DNA from: Alentia gelatinosa
Taxonomy: Eukaryota > Annelida > Polychaeta > Phyllodocida > Polynoidae
Direction: 5' to 3'
Assembly: GCA_950022655.1 (NCBI GenBank)
Contig: OX465587.1
Coordinates: 29,825,716 to 29,889,715, forward strand
DNA: 64,000 bases
The notes under the pieces are model-generated. The model was not told the origin of the DNA. It did no database searches and was given only the letters and a program-made list of their open reading frames with translations. Position 1 is the first letter of the stretch. Every line of letters begins with the position of its first letter. This document shows, piece by piece, positions 32,166 through 42,437 of this stretch. The position numbers and the translations under genes were made by a program.

Positions 32166-33914
32166 TTACCAGATATCATTAGAGATAATCTGACCGGGGT
32201 CCACGGCCTTGACTTCTACCAGTCCAAGGTCACAAACTCGTTTTCTGGCGATTTTCCGGTGCGGGACCGATATTCCTCTACGGGAGAGGGCATCGGCTAG
32301 CACAAGGAGGTCGCCGCGCTTATGTACAACCGTCACGTGTATCTGGCGTAGACCACAGTACATGGAGAGATGCCTTGCGCAACGTGCCATGACCGGGTCG
32401 TGGGCCCGGCCCGAGTTGAGTACACTGACACTGGCGGCGTTGTCACTGACAATGACCAGGTCACAACAAGTGCACTCGACCGGGGTCAGGGTTTGCACCG
32501 CAATGACCGCGTTCAACGCCTCTAGGTGACTGATATGGTGGTCCTCTCTGTATGACATAGGGAAATCTACCGCATAGCATTTACTTACAGGTCGTATTAA
32601 GAGAGTACCACTGAATCTACTGGCAAATTGACCAAACCACTCTAAGTCAAGGACGAGTTCTTTCCCCACGTTGACTTTTGTGATTCTATGTGCCGCTCTG
32701 AGACTGTCCAGTACCCTACACATGAATTTCCTCGCATGTACAATGCACTGAGAAATATGAGCCAGTTTTCCCGTGAGGCTTTGGAGATCTTTTTTTGTAG
32801 CTTTTGTTTTAGTCTCCCACTTTTTACACTCACAAATCACCTCTTGGAGTTTTTTCTCGGGGACCGATACCTCCATTTTTACCGTGTCAATCTGATAACC
32901 CAACCACTCAATTACCTGTGTGGGGGGAACAGATTTTGCCGAGGCGATCGTCACACCTAGGTCTTTGCAAACCTCATGAAAACATTCATAAGCCCTCTTT
33001 GCTTCTGTGGACGTGCATCCTACCCCGCCAAAGTCGTCCACATAAGCAATGATGTGATGGCCCTGACTTCTGACTAGATGGCATATGGCCTCTGACACCC
33101 TCTGTTGAATCATGCCGGACGCCCGACACCCCCAGGCAATACACACGTCAATGTAATATTGCCCTTCGTGTTTGATGCCCGTGAGGGGGTACGCCAGTGG
33201 ATCTGTTCTTAATTGTCTATACGCTCTTTCGAGGTCACATTTCCACAGAAATGCCCCCGGACCTGCTTTTTCCACCTGACTTGCCATATCTGTGACTGTT
33301 GGAAGTTTGTACTCCACGACCTTACCCTCAAACATGTTCTTAGGAATACCGTCGTTAACTGATTTCCCTTTGGGGAAAGAAAAATCAATTATTACCCTTC
33401 GTTCACCTTCCACCTTTTTAGGGCGAGTCATTATAGGGCTGACTTGGCTCCACGGGGTAAATGGTTTCTCCGCAAATGGGCCCACCTTCGCCCCCATGGC
33501 ACATTCCTTTTCAAGAAACTCCGATACGTGTCGTGCATGATTTCTCCCTGATGGGTGATTTGCCTCCGTGCTTGTCGGAATAAATTCGGCCGAGTAAGCT
33601 ATGGGCCACCCAAACCTTATAAATTCCGTGATTTTGTTGTCATGATAGTTTGCAAGTAACCTATCACAGTTGTCGCAATGCATTGCTGACGGGACTTGGG
33701 TTCTTGCACCTCGATAGTTTGGTACACTTTGTTTTCTTACTTCTTTGTAAGTTGCCATAACCTTACCAGCTTGCTTTTCCGCTGCGGGGGTAGGGTTAGG
33801 CCAGTTTTCACCTACAAATATGTCATAGCCTTCTGCGGCTTTGTTCACCTTAGTACCCTGAGCCTGATGATGGCGACCTTCCTCTTTAGCGAGCGTGTCG
33901 CTAACCTGTACCAT
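32166..33914 (-). CDS. reverse transcriptase / RNase H polyprotein of the Ngaro-like element
   Basis: Copies element RNA into DNA and degrades the RNA strand. An ATG at 33914 follows an in-frame TAA by one codon (33918-33920). Of 582 residues, about 80-84 hold a CDNCD cluster. RT motifs run from RRVIIDFSFPKGKSVND (172-188) through KCDLERAYRQL (catalytic Asp227) and YVDDF (291-295) to WLGY (337-340). A DIRS-type RNase H follows, with HLEALNAV (Glu465), SDNAAS (Asp491) and ADALSR (Asp541). The first RNase H Asp motif, usually DAS, is not obvious near residue 450, so that domain may be altered. The frame is intact from start to stop. The stop is the only barrier to the recombinase frame. Confidence 0.93.
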   Translation of the reverse strand: MVQVSDTLAKEEGRHHQAQGTKVNKAAEGYDIFVGENWPNPTPAAEKQAGKVMATYKEVRKQSVPNYRGARTQVPSAMHCDNCDRLLANYHDNKITEFIRFGWPIAYSAEFIPTSTEANHPSGRNHARHVSEFLEKECAMGAKVGPFAEKPFTPWSQVSPIMTRPKKVEGERRVIIDFSFPKGKSVNDGIPKNMFEGKVVEYKLPTVTDMASQVEKAGPGAFLWKCDLERAYRQLRTDPLAYPLTGIKHEGQYYIDVCIAWGCRASGMIQQRVSEAICHLVRSQGHHIIAYVDDFGGVGCTSTEAKRAYECFHEVCKDLGVTIASAKSVPPTQVIEWLGYQIDTVKMEVSVPEKKLQEVICECKKWETKTKATKKDLQSLTGKLAHISQCIVHARKFMCRVLDSLRAAHRITKVNVGKELVLDLEWFGQFASRFSGTLLIRPVSKCYAVDFPMSYREDHHISHLEALNAVIAVQTLTPVECTCCDLVIVSDNAASVSVLNSGRAHDPVMARCARHLSMYCGLRQIHVTVVHKRGDLLVLADALSRRGISVPHRKIARKRVCDLGLVEVKAVDPGQIISNDIW

Positions 33915-34024
33915 GTGTTAAGCTTTTTGTGCCTTTTCACCATGACCGTCACCGGTCTCCTCACCGTCATTTTGTTCTCGTGGATTTTTATCACACTCCC
34001 TATTGCTTGGGTTTAAAAACAGAT

Positions 34025-35225
34025 CTAAAAATCCTTCTTATTGCCCTCTTGGGCCTTTTTCCTTTCCACCTTAGCTTTTTTAATGCGACAATCTTTCTCG
34101 CTGTGTGCCAGGGGAGTACATTTTGCCCATATGCAATGACTGCAAATGTGCAGGTGTCTGTACCCGCCACACACGTGGTCGTCATTGTATGAGCATGAGT
34201 CATCATTGTATTGCCGGCATGGTGGGGCCGGTTTTGCACTTGATAACCCTCCACTCAGTTTGAACCCGTCATTTTTTACCTCCTTTACCACGCTTTGTTG
34301 GGCGATTTTGCCTCTCTGTGCCAGTTTTAATCGGAGTTTGTCGATTTCATAAGAATCTGTCCACTCCAATCTACCTTCATGTATCTGTGCACACACCTCT
34401 TCGGAAAATGAACGTACTATATCAAAAGCATAGCACATAGCATCTTCTACCACCTGTTCAATGTGTTTCTCTATCGCTTTGTACATTTCTCTTTCGCTTC
34501 TGTACATCTTTTTAACCTGGGTGAGTCCCCAAATAGTTTCCGCTAACGTTGACTCTCCTTAAGCACACCTGTCTTTTTTCTTTCCTCTAGTCACGTGAGC
34601 ATAAGCGAAGTAAAGTTTTTTACCTTTTTCTGTGCTCTTCTTCGTCTCCGACAGGAATCTTGCGACCCGGTCGCTCAGGTCCCTGTCGCTGGACAGAGAA
34701 CGGGCGTCTGTGTGCCTCGCACCCCTTGGCCGTTCCGACTGTGGTCGCCCTCTGCGCCTGCTGCGGTGTTCTTGTTCGCGGTGGTTCTGCACTGACGAGG
34801 GGCGCCGCCGCCACCCACCGCTGCTTCTGTACTTCCCCGGTGTTGCCTCTCTCGATGCCTCGCTGCCCCGGTCGGTGAAAGATGATTCGCTGGCGCTTTC
34901 CCAGCTCTCTCGTCTACTGCACCTTCCTGCTGCTTCTACTGCCCGTCGATCTGCCCGTCGGATGGTCTCGCCTGGCTCTGCTGTGCTGTCGCTTTTCTTT
35001 GCTTCTTTTTCTTTCTCGCGCACTCTTTCTTTCACTCTGGTTTTCTCTGAGAATTGCTACCATTCCGCTCACTTGGTCTCGCAGTTCTGCTATCTCTTTG
35101 GCATTGCTAGCCATAGAAACTTTTTTCTGCACCTGTCCGCCCGTTGCAACAATAGGTCTTTCATCTGCAGTCACCCTTTTCTCTGCAGTAGCCTTTGTTC
35201 TGCTGCTTCTCTGCTCGGTTGACAT
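34025..35225 (-). pseudogene. Gag-like ORF1 of the Ngaro-like element, broken
   Basis: Three open pieces cover the place of ORF1. 35225-34914 starts at an ATG and has a short coiled-coil-like stretch (KEIAELRDQVSGMVAILREN). 35035-34559 is Arg/Ser-rich, in another frame. 34507-34025 is in the same frame as the second piece but after a stop at 34559. The last piece has a Cys/His cluster (CRQYNDDSC, HVCGGYRH, CSHC, HSEKDC), like the zinc-finger region of DIRS/Ngaro ORF1 proteins that bind element RNA. One indel in the 34914-35035 overlap and one stop would explain the pieces. Sequencing error cannot be excluded. Confidence 0.7.
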
Positions 35226-35274
35226 GACTGGCGCGTCAGTGTCCCCCGGTCTCTGCGTTGCGTGCCTGGTGCGT

Positions 35275-35484
35275 GAATCGTTGTACGTCTGAGTGGCCTT
35301 TTAGAAAGTGCTGACTCAGCGGATTGAGAGGGTTGTTATATAATTGAGGTATGTCGTTGCCTCAGAAAAACAGATGCGCGGTTTTTCCCGCTTTAAATCA
35401 TGAATTATTCATACATCTTACCTCGTATAATATTTGAGGTGTCACATCACAAATTAAAAAACAATGTACCATTATTCCACAATT
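35275..35484 (-). repeat. split direct repeat A1 (5' end of the Ngaro-like element)
   Basis: About 99 percent identical to 30936-31145. It ends CCACAATT, directly before minisatellite sequence GAGCATGG. Confidence 0.93.
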
Positions 35485-36190
35485 GAGCATGGAAAAATAC
35501 CCTCTTATACGCGGCCAAGGTTAGGGAGAGGTTATATAGACGTTATTTAGCATAGAAAACACGCTCATATACGCTGCCAAGGTTAGGGAGAGGTTATATA
35601 GACTTTCATTTAGCATAGAAAACACGCTCATATACACTGCCAAGGTTAGGGAGAGGTTATATAGACTTTCATTAACCCTTTCTGGCAGGGGAATGCCATA
35701 TGACATTTCCCTGGCCATGGCAGGACAATGCCATATGGCATTCCCCTGGCCAGGACCGGACAATGCCATATGCCATTCACATATGGAATGGATGAATTAC
35801 TCTGCATTTGTTCCTTTGTAACTTTTTGAAAAATTATCGCAGAATCATAAAAATTATATGAGATATTATGCTAAATGTCACCAGTAGGTCTCTGAAATAT
35901 CGGAAAGTTCTAATAGAAAATACAGATTCACTAGAAATTTCAAAATTGTAACTTCTTTTAATAATATTGACTACAAAAGCCTGCCATACAAAGGCCACAG
36001 TTGGGTCTGGTGCCTGCTGTAGTATGGGTACATGGTGAATGATGTGTGGCTCTTGAAGGGTTAAGCATAGAAAACACGCTCATATACGCTGCCAAGGTTA
36101 GGGAGAGGTGATATAGACTTCATTGAACATGGAAAATGCGTTCAGATATGCTGCATAGGTAACAAGGGATTACATAGACTTTCAGCATTT
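35485..36190 (+). repeat. minisatellite, 55-60 bp unit, right part
   Basis: Continuation of the array at 29990-30791 (GCCAAGGTTAGGGAGAGGTT units), with a piggyBac-like MITE inserted at 35676-36060. The final units after 36065 are degenerate. Confidence 0.9.
35672..36064. mobile_element. piggyBac-like MITE, TTAA-CCCTTT ends, copy 2
   Basis: TTAA (35672-35675) then CCCTTTCTGGCAGGGGAATG, and CTCTTGAAGGG before TTAA (36061-36064). It is inserted in a minisatellite unit, whose flanks TTTCAT and GCATAG join when it is removed. It contains ATGCCATATGGCATTCCCCT palindromes like those at 22082. Confidence 0.75.
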
Positions 36191-36756
36191 TGCCCAGCTT
36201 AGCATGACTAATTACGAGAGTCCGAAATACCTCATTGCCCTATTAGTCAATATATTTTTTTTTATTCAATATGCATATACATTCCCCCATTTGGGTGGTC
36301 TTACATGCAGTTGCAACAAAAATACAATCAACGATCTACCAACCAGTAAATCAAGACAAAGACAACGAGAGACAGGACAAACAGTATGGCACCCAAAATA
36401 TGTTTTATTCTGAGAAATAGTTGTTGTTTTTTTTTAACCTGGAGGAAATAAGGCAAGTATATGCCTGTTTACAGTCAAGTCCAGCCATCGTACTTGTAAT
36501 CATTCAATATATTTTGTCAAAAAAACAATTCATGGTCACACAACCATATTGCAACTAACTTTTCGTTTACAAAATAAGTATGATATCTACAATGCATAAC
36601 CTCTATCATTACCATATTGAGTAAATTCGTTACCACCCAAATCAGTGGGATAAGATACAGTGTAATCATAAGGCAGTAATATAGGTTGTGGATACATGGC
36701 ATTGGCTATCGCGACTACTGAGCAAGTCTGATGAATTTTTATAAAAATAATGCAGT
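36191..36756. other. no gene seen
   Basis: AT-rich, with short poly-T and poly-A runs. Nothing recognised. Confidence 0.5.
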
Positions 36757-37711
36757 AATATGTGAAACCATAGTTATGGTGCCAGTACGGGGTAGATTTA
36801 TGAGTTGTTTCGGAGAAATTCGTTCTGAACGAGCCAGCACGGCGAGTTCAGAACGAATTTCTCTGAAACAACGAGTAAATCTACCCCGTACTGGCACCAT
36901 CACTATGGTTTCATATTATTATATACCTTAATTCAGTCTTAATTCGCTAAAACTGACCGTAATTCGACGCCGAAGTCACATTTTACAACTCGCAAAGACG
37001 ATGCCGGAAGTGGCGATTGCGTTGTTCTGGGCTTTAGAATTTAACGCATTCTGATTGGCCGAGAGGAACGGGATTCCCCAGCGTGTACGGAATTCCCTAT
37101 ATTGACGTCATACCGTACGAGTCGCCCGCCCGCCTGCGCAGCCGCGAATACATTATACTGCCGCATAAATTAACTCACGTTCACCCTGCTACGCTCGATC
37201 ATACCGTTGGACAGCTGTACTCGAGCGGTGCAGTGTCGGACAGGGGTTTTGCATTTGTTTGACTTCGACGAGTCACCCGCTCAGCCCGTGAACGTATCGA
37301 AATCGATATTTCTCGCATATCTAAGCTATCTAAAGTGTATCAAGTGATTCGTTATCGTATTCCACCTCGAAGTTTGATGTGTTTTCGCACAAACTCGCTC
37401 CGTGGTTACTGTACGACGCCACAGAACTCGCGAAGTGAAGCGATCAGCCATTTTTTAATCTTGCGCCTAGAATTCTGTTGTCGGCCTTTCGGCCAATCAG
37501 ATTGCATTATTTTTTCAAAGCGTGCAGTCTGTCAGTCAAAGCATGCCAGTGAGGGTCAAAGGATGCAGTCTGTCATCCAAAGCGTGCAGTCTGTCACTAT
37601 CCAAAGGCACCAGTACAAAGATTCACGGCGTACAGTGCATTCTGTGTACGATAACTATACCCCTAGCAGCAGTACGTATTTACACTGACTTTGTGCATAG
37701 GTATATAATAA
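36757..37711 (-). mobile_element. hairpin-tailed element, family HTE-B, large copy with CpG-rich body
   Basis: The hairpin spans 36757-36920. Arms of about 74 bp pair with only a few mismatches (AAACCATAGTTATGGTGCCA ... TGGCACCATCACTATGGTTT), with the spacer at 36831-36844. TTATTATATACC (36916-36927) and GGTATATAATAA (37700-37711) are the inverted motif pair. The 770-bp body is CpG-rich and includes GATTGGCCGA and its inverse near 37050 and 37490. Its TCGATATTTCTCGCATATCT block is related to 62840-62880. Confidence 0.65.
37515..37600 (+). repeat. short tandem repeat, about 22-40 bp units
   Basis: GCAGTCTGTCA(G/T)(T/C)CAAAG repeats about three times within the HTE-B body. Confidence 0.7.
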
Positions 37712-37779
37712 TATACTCTTCTGGCTCTTTTTGCTCCACTGACTGGTCAATATTCTAGCCTACAATATTTTGATCCTAG

Positions 37780-37920
37780 GCAGGCAGATGGAGAGATGGC
37801 AAGTTGACTGGGTGCAGGTGAGTTATAGAAAACGATCTATGGACTGAATATAACCTAAACTTTTTAGTTCTTATTTATGTATAATTCCACGCTAATTCAA
37901 GAATCATGAATATGCCATTC
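37780..37920 (-). repeat. dispersed repeat, inverted fragment
   Basis: GGCAAGTTGACTGGGTGCAG and the following bases are the reverse complement of part of 5091-5370 and 61580-61870. Confidence 0.7.
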
Positions 37921-38272
37921 GCTCTAAGTTCCCTTTGTCTGCTAACTTTGATTTTGATGAGTACAATCTTAAAGTGCTAACTTGCAATTTGCGCATGGCA
38001 GATGTCGGATTAGCACATTTGACGTTTTTATTATTTTTGGGTTCCATTTGTTGTTCTACTTTAGATGTATTCTGTGTGTGGCACGTGTTCGTGAAAAATA
38101 ACTCAGTAAAGGTATTGACAGAAAAATGGCTGCCATATCTAGAATGGCCAAGGTCTTAGCTTTCATTTGATACAATAAAATTGCTGCTATACTTCCATGG
38201 AATGAAACTCCTTAAATAACAGGATTTCAGGGAGCTGACCCCCTGACTAGATGCCTTGAGGCTAAAGCCCAA
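37921..38272. other. no gene seen
   Basis: A short stop-free stretch (37935-38159) has no recognisable domain. Confidence 0.45.
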
Positions 38273-39180
38273 TGCCCATCTACCGATTTCGGAACATTCA
38301 TGTACCTTTGTCGGCGACAAACGGACGGTAATTTGTCTCACCCAAGGCATCCTAAAAGCCAATACCCACTGAACGATTTTGTTTCCACCGATTAACTCCC
38401 TGAATCGTCAGGGTTATTTAACTTGTCTCAGGCGAATATGTGCATAGCGTTGACTATCCCCACAACGTTTATGGCAGCCATTAGCATGAGTTAATCATAA
38501 GCAAATTCTGTCCACACTGGACGACGGACTGCGTAAATCGTGAGCGATTTAGGGCCACCGATAAAGGAACAAGTAATAAATCTCAGTATATGGGAGTTAA
38601 ATCGGTGAGCTGGCCTCAGTCTGTGTGTGGCATGGGCATTTCTGCTCACCCAGCGACTAATTAAGTGCCATAATTGGTAGGAACCACGGGGGGTATTTCT
38701 TAAACTCTGTTGTCGGCGACAACGGGAAGGAACACGTTCCTTAATTTATCGGTCCCGATTTCGGAACATTGGACTGCAATTTGTCGGCGACAAAGGTACA
38801 TCGCCATGGGAGGGATTTCCAAATCTTAGGCAAATTACTGTCGGGGGGTGTCACATTGGCCGACACATTTTCTAGGCCTCGCCTGAGCTTACGATTGTTC
38901 TTTTGTCGCTGAGAAAGGAACATTCATGTTCCGAAATCGTACAGTGTGTATTAGCTTTTACGGAGTCGGCCGTAGTCAGTAGATGTAGGACAGCTAGGCA
39001 AGGGTGAGCCCCCGATTAGTAGACTGATTTGCTTAGGACTAATATCCACCACCCCATCTCCTCAATGTCTGCTGGTCGAGCTGAGGGTTACGTAATTTGC
39101 CTGCGACAAGTTCACAGACTCCTATACGATTTGGGAACTAATCGCTCAACCTTGAATCAATAGATGGGCATCAGGCTTAG
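38273..39180. mobile_element. TAA-flanked MITE, AAGCCCAATGCCCATCTACC family, outer copy
   Basis: TAA (38273-38275), AGCCCAATGCCCATCTACCG, and the right end ATAGATGGGCATCAGGCT before TAG (39178-39180). Internal blocks (TTTGTCGGCGACAAACGGAC, CCGTAGTCAGTAGATGTAGG) match 57523-57834. The copy is split by a nested relative at 38356-38957. Confidence 0.75.
38356..38957. mobile_element. nested MITE copy inside the outer MITE
   Basis: Follows CATCCTAA and ends before CGGAGTCGGCC. The ends AAGCCAATACCCACTGAACG and CGTACAGTGTGTATTAGCTT are inverted relatives of the outer family ends. The uninterrupted site GGCATCCTAACGGAGTCGGC exists at 57605-57624. Confidence 0.8.
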
Positions 39181-40356
39181 GGTGAATGATGCAGGTATCC
39201 TACCTGAAAAATATACAAAATATTTTTTTACAAGAAAATAATGGAACAATATCAACAACAACAAAATTTAATGTATAACACCATAATTAGTATTTCTATT
39301 TGGAGATAAATATTTTGGCATAAATAAGGAACGTTCGGTATCAAACAGGTATAAAGTATGATGCACCATACTGGGAACTAAATGCTGGAGGTTTTCTTTT
39401 CTAGCAGGAAGTCAATATATTGTAATCATTCTTGACATTCCATGGTGAGATTTGCATAAAAGACATATCTATTAATACTTTTTTATACAGTTTTAGCATC
39501 CACTTACCGAACGTTAATATTGTTTTTAAGAAGGCTCTCGAGACTTAGTAAATAACTTGAAACAACTTGAGTATGCATTTATTATAATCTGGAAGTCTGA
39601 AGATATTACACGTTCAATCTATTTGGTTGGAATCAAGTCATGCATCGACTTATAAGGTGAGTTGGTGATATATTTCTGAAAACAAAATGGCTAAAATTAC
39701 ATATATTTTTAGGTTTCAAAACTCTAAAGCCGAAAGTGTGGGTAAAAAAACCCTAATAATATACATTTTCTATTATATTATAATGTTCTCTGGCCAGGAC
39801 CTCAGATTATACATCTGTGTAGTAAATACAAATACTATGAGTTTCTGTAGAATGTAGCGAGGTATAGCAATTACCCATTGTAAGTTTTCCCGTACAATGA
39901 CCCTTAAATGTTGGTGTGTGGGTTTAGCATTGTGTTATATGTGATTACATATCGCATTGGGCTTAGTACGAGCTACAAGGGTCCTTGATCCAGTTGCTTG
40001 TCCCTATCAATACGTATGTTGATTGGAACAAGGTCAAAGCATTCTAAGAACCGTGTATTATTTCGGGTACTTTGTGGAGTCTCGGTCTGCCAGACATAAG
40101 CTTTCTATTACAGTCATAATACGCAACATCAATCATCAAGCCTTTCAAATCTTTCCATGCTCGCTGAAAATTCATCCAAGCCTCTTACGAGAGTTGGATC
40201 CTCTAATATCTTTCAAAGCTCTTGTGTAACTCGTTTGTTTTCAAGGTCGCATTGCCAAATACATATAGAATATTAGTTACGGAAAAGTAACTCCTGGTAA
40301 CTAGAATTCCGCATTTATTTTCAGTGGGTTTAATAATCCAGCTCACTTTAGATACT
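39181..40356. other. no gene seen
   Basis: 1.2 kb, AT-rich. No recognisable coding region, RNA or repeat end. Confidence 0.5.
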
Positions 40357-40598
40357 TTTATCATCCATCGTATACAAATCCCCCATTGCAAATGTATGGG
40401 GACTCAGTAAACCACGACCCGTTGTATAAAACCTGTCAGATACCACAAAAGATGGATGATAAATGCAACAAACGATGATTTAGTAGACAGGCGGCTCTGT
40501 AAACTACTCGAGGTTGACGCTAGCGCTCGTGTATTACTACGCGTCGACCTCTCGTGGTTTACAGCTGCCTGTCCACAAAACCATCGATTATTGTCTAT
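40357..40598 (+). mobile_element. hairpin-tailed element, HTE-A, short-bodied copy
   Basis: TTTATCATCCATCG (40357) and GATGGATGATAAATGCAAC (40451) bound an 80-bp body. The hairpin (40462-40598) has arms AGTAGACAGGCGGCTCTGTA / TACAGCTGCCTGTCCACAAA and core ATTACTACGCGTCGAC. It is a shortened relative of 23811-24208. Confidence 0.72.
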
Positions 40599-40838
40599 AT
40601 TAATTGTCGCAGCTACTTAGTGTACCCCAATGGTTATACTGGCTGCTGGGTCAAATCTATGACAACATTGAACCAGTAGCTGTAAGTAAGTGACTGTCAC
40701 TCTCCACCCAGATTGTGTGTACTGCTTGGAGAGTGTGTCATTCTCAATTTGTTCAATTATGAAAATTTCATAATGAATATAATAGAACAAAAGTACCTGG
40801 TTTGATACTGCAGATACCGCTTTTAATTTAGCCAAACC
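40599..40838. other. no gene seen
   Basis: Contains CACTCTCCACCCAG, related to motifs near 4796 and 9697. Probably part of an older repeat. Confidence 0.4.
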
Positions 40839-41376
40839 AAAGTGGGATTCACACGGTGGGATTCATGTACCTCACAGATGGTTTGTCTGAGACTAATCCT
40901 GTTGAGATTCGGTACTGGAATGCAATCTCCTCATCTGAATGACAGGGTTCCATTTTTCTGAGACAAGTTTTCTTCCTTGCAATTATTGGCGACAATCACC
41001 CCTAACAATGATCAGAATCTCATGAGATTTTGACTTTGAACAGGTTTAAAATTTAGAGGGGCATTTTGGTGAGACATGTATTTCATACATTCTCCCCCAT
41101 TCTGTGAGTCTCAGTGGTCTCAAATTAGAACTATTTACATGGGGAAGTAGCCTGAGTCTGCGACTGTGAACCCTGTGTACCCTGTGTAGGGGCGTAGTGG
41201 TGAGAACATGTACCTGGTGAGTCTTCCCATGTGAATTGAATCCATGTTACCCTGAGACTGTAGAACACCCCAATCTGTGGAACTTTGTACCCAGCTGGAA
41301 ATAGTAGCCGACTGGTGTATAGGTGTGAAGTACACCAGTCTCAGGTCCATTCGTTCAACAGTGTGAATCCCACTTT
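40839..41376. mobile_element. TIR element, AAAGTGGGATTCACAC ends
   Basis: AAAGTGGGATTCACACGGT (40839-40857) is inverted as ACAGTGTGAATCCCACTTT (41358-41376), bounding 538 bp with no coding frame of note. No sister copy is in the window. Confidence 0.65.
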
Positions 41377-42040
41377 AGTCTGAACAGAGTGGAGACAGAG
41401 GTGGAACACAATGGCAGGTTGTAACGGTCGATCTAGGTAATGCTTCAGTCACATTGTTTGTTATTGTTACTATTTATACGTTCTAAGGAGTTTGTTGTTC
41501 TGTTCTTCACCTCTTTAGGAATTAGTAATTCTCCATTGCTTATTTACAATTAGCCCTAGACTTCCTCAAGTCTTTGGCGAACAATCTCTGAGCGAAAAAT
41601 CTTAAGAAAAACTACTTCAGTCCCCTAGGGGGCCGTTGAATAATATTTTGTCGTACGTGAGGCTGGACGATACGATAAATCGAAATATAAGCAACATCCT
41701 GGACGACCTTTTCTATTTAGAGTAGCATAAAACTGGTCGTGGGCTTCAGGATTATCGTCCATCAGAATATCGTACAATACAGGAGACCGATTCTTTGGTG
41801 GTTTTTTTCAGAACTTATATTTCTTTGATGTAAATACTTTTCAAAGATTTCTTATATAGAAACATTTACACATTTGTTCTTACAGCAGCTGGTACAGATC
41901 TATAACAATTATGTTTGGAAAACTGTACAAAGCAACAGAATATTTCAGATAACAGCAATGAAATGGGGGCGGATATCAGATCTGCTTTGATCTGATTTTC
42001 ATACCCTACCCAACTCCCAGATAATTCCTAGACTTAAATA
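41377..42040. other. no gene seen
   Basis: AT-rich sequence, no recognised feature. Confidence 0.5.
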
Positions 42041-42410
42041 AGGCCACTAAAAAAAAAACTTGTTTCTCATCACCGCGCGTATCAGAAAAAACGATTTTAG
42101 AAGATTTTTTTTTTTAATAAATTAGCGTTGATAGAAATTATGAAAGGTATGTGTATTTATTATTAAATTAAAGCTCCTGATGTCAGCGAAGCATTAAATG
42201 TATAGCCTGGTTAAATCTGGAAGCCCCGCGTAAGCAGACACACGCGTAAGCAGCCACTTTGGCCCGAATTGGAGGGTGACCGCTTATGCGGGGTTTTACT
42301 GTATGTCTGCAATCTTTGATATAGCAAAAGAAAAAAGAACAAAAAAAAGCGCCCTCATCATATTTTTCATGGCTTGGTGATGAGAAACAAGTTTGTTTTT
42401 TTTAGTGGCC
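42041..42410. mobile_element. TIR element, GGCCACTAAAAAA ends
   Basis: AGGCCACTAAAAAAAAAACT and CTTGTTTCTCATCACC at the left are matched inverted at 42375-42410 over about 35 bp. Flanks TAAATA/TAAAT may be a target duplication. It contains a pogo-like MITE piece at 42222-42302. Confidence 0.75.
42222..42302. mobile_element. pogo/Tigger-like MITE fragment
   Basis: AGCCCCGCGTAAGCAGACAC at the left and GACCGCTTATGCGGGGTTTT then ACTGTA at the right match the ends of the element at 47191-47588. The left end is degraded. Confidence 0.6.
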
Positions 42411-42437
42411 TAAATCTGCATCGAGAATCGTATAAAG

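Larger units (their letters stand above)
30792..35484 (-). mobile_element. Ngaro-like tyrosine-recombinase retrotransposon with split direct repeats
   Basis: A 4.69-kb element on the minus strand in the order A1 (35484-35275), gag-like region, RT/RNase H, tyrosine recombinase, B1 (31210-31142), A2 (31145-30936), B2 (30860-30792). This A1-ORFs-B1-A2-B2 split direct-repeat layout is diagnostic of Ngaro-type elements in the DIRS order, which integrate a circular DNA copy with a tyrosine recombinase instead of an integrase. A1 and A2 differ at about 2 of 210 positions and B1 and B2 are identical over 69, so the insertion looks young. It lies in a minisatellite, joining at AATT without an obvious longer target duplication. 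The ORFs carry a frameshift and stops. Confidence 0.93.

Noticed and set aside
32150..32172. Tiny intron between the RT and recombinase frames (GTAATTTTCTTTTGTAG)
   Set aside because: 17 nt is too short for a spliceosomal intron; a single stop codon explains the break.
34559..35292. Long plus-strand frames opposite the Gag-like ORF
   Set aside because: Antisense shadows of the Arg/Ser-rich coding region of the Ngaro-like element.
29990..36190. CRISPR-like spaced repeats in the 55-60 bp array
   Set aside because: Units are contiguous and degenerate without unique spacers. It is a eukaryotic minisatellite.
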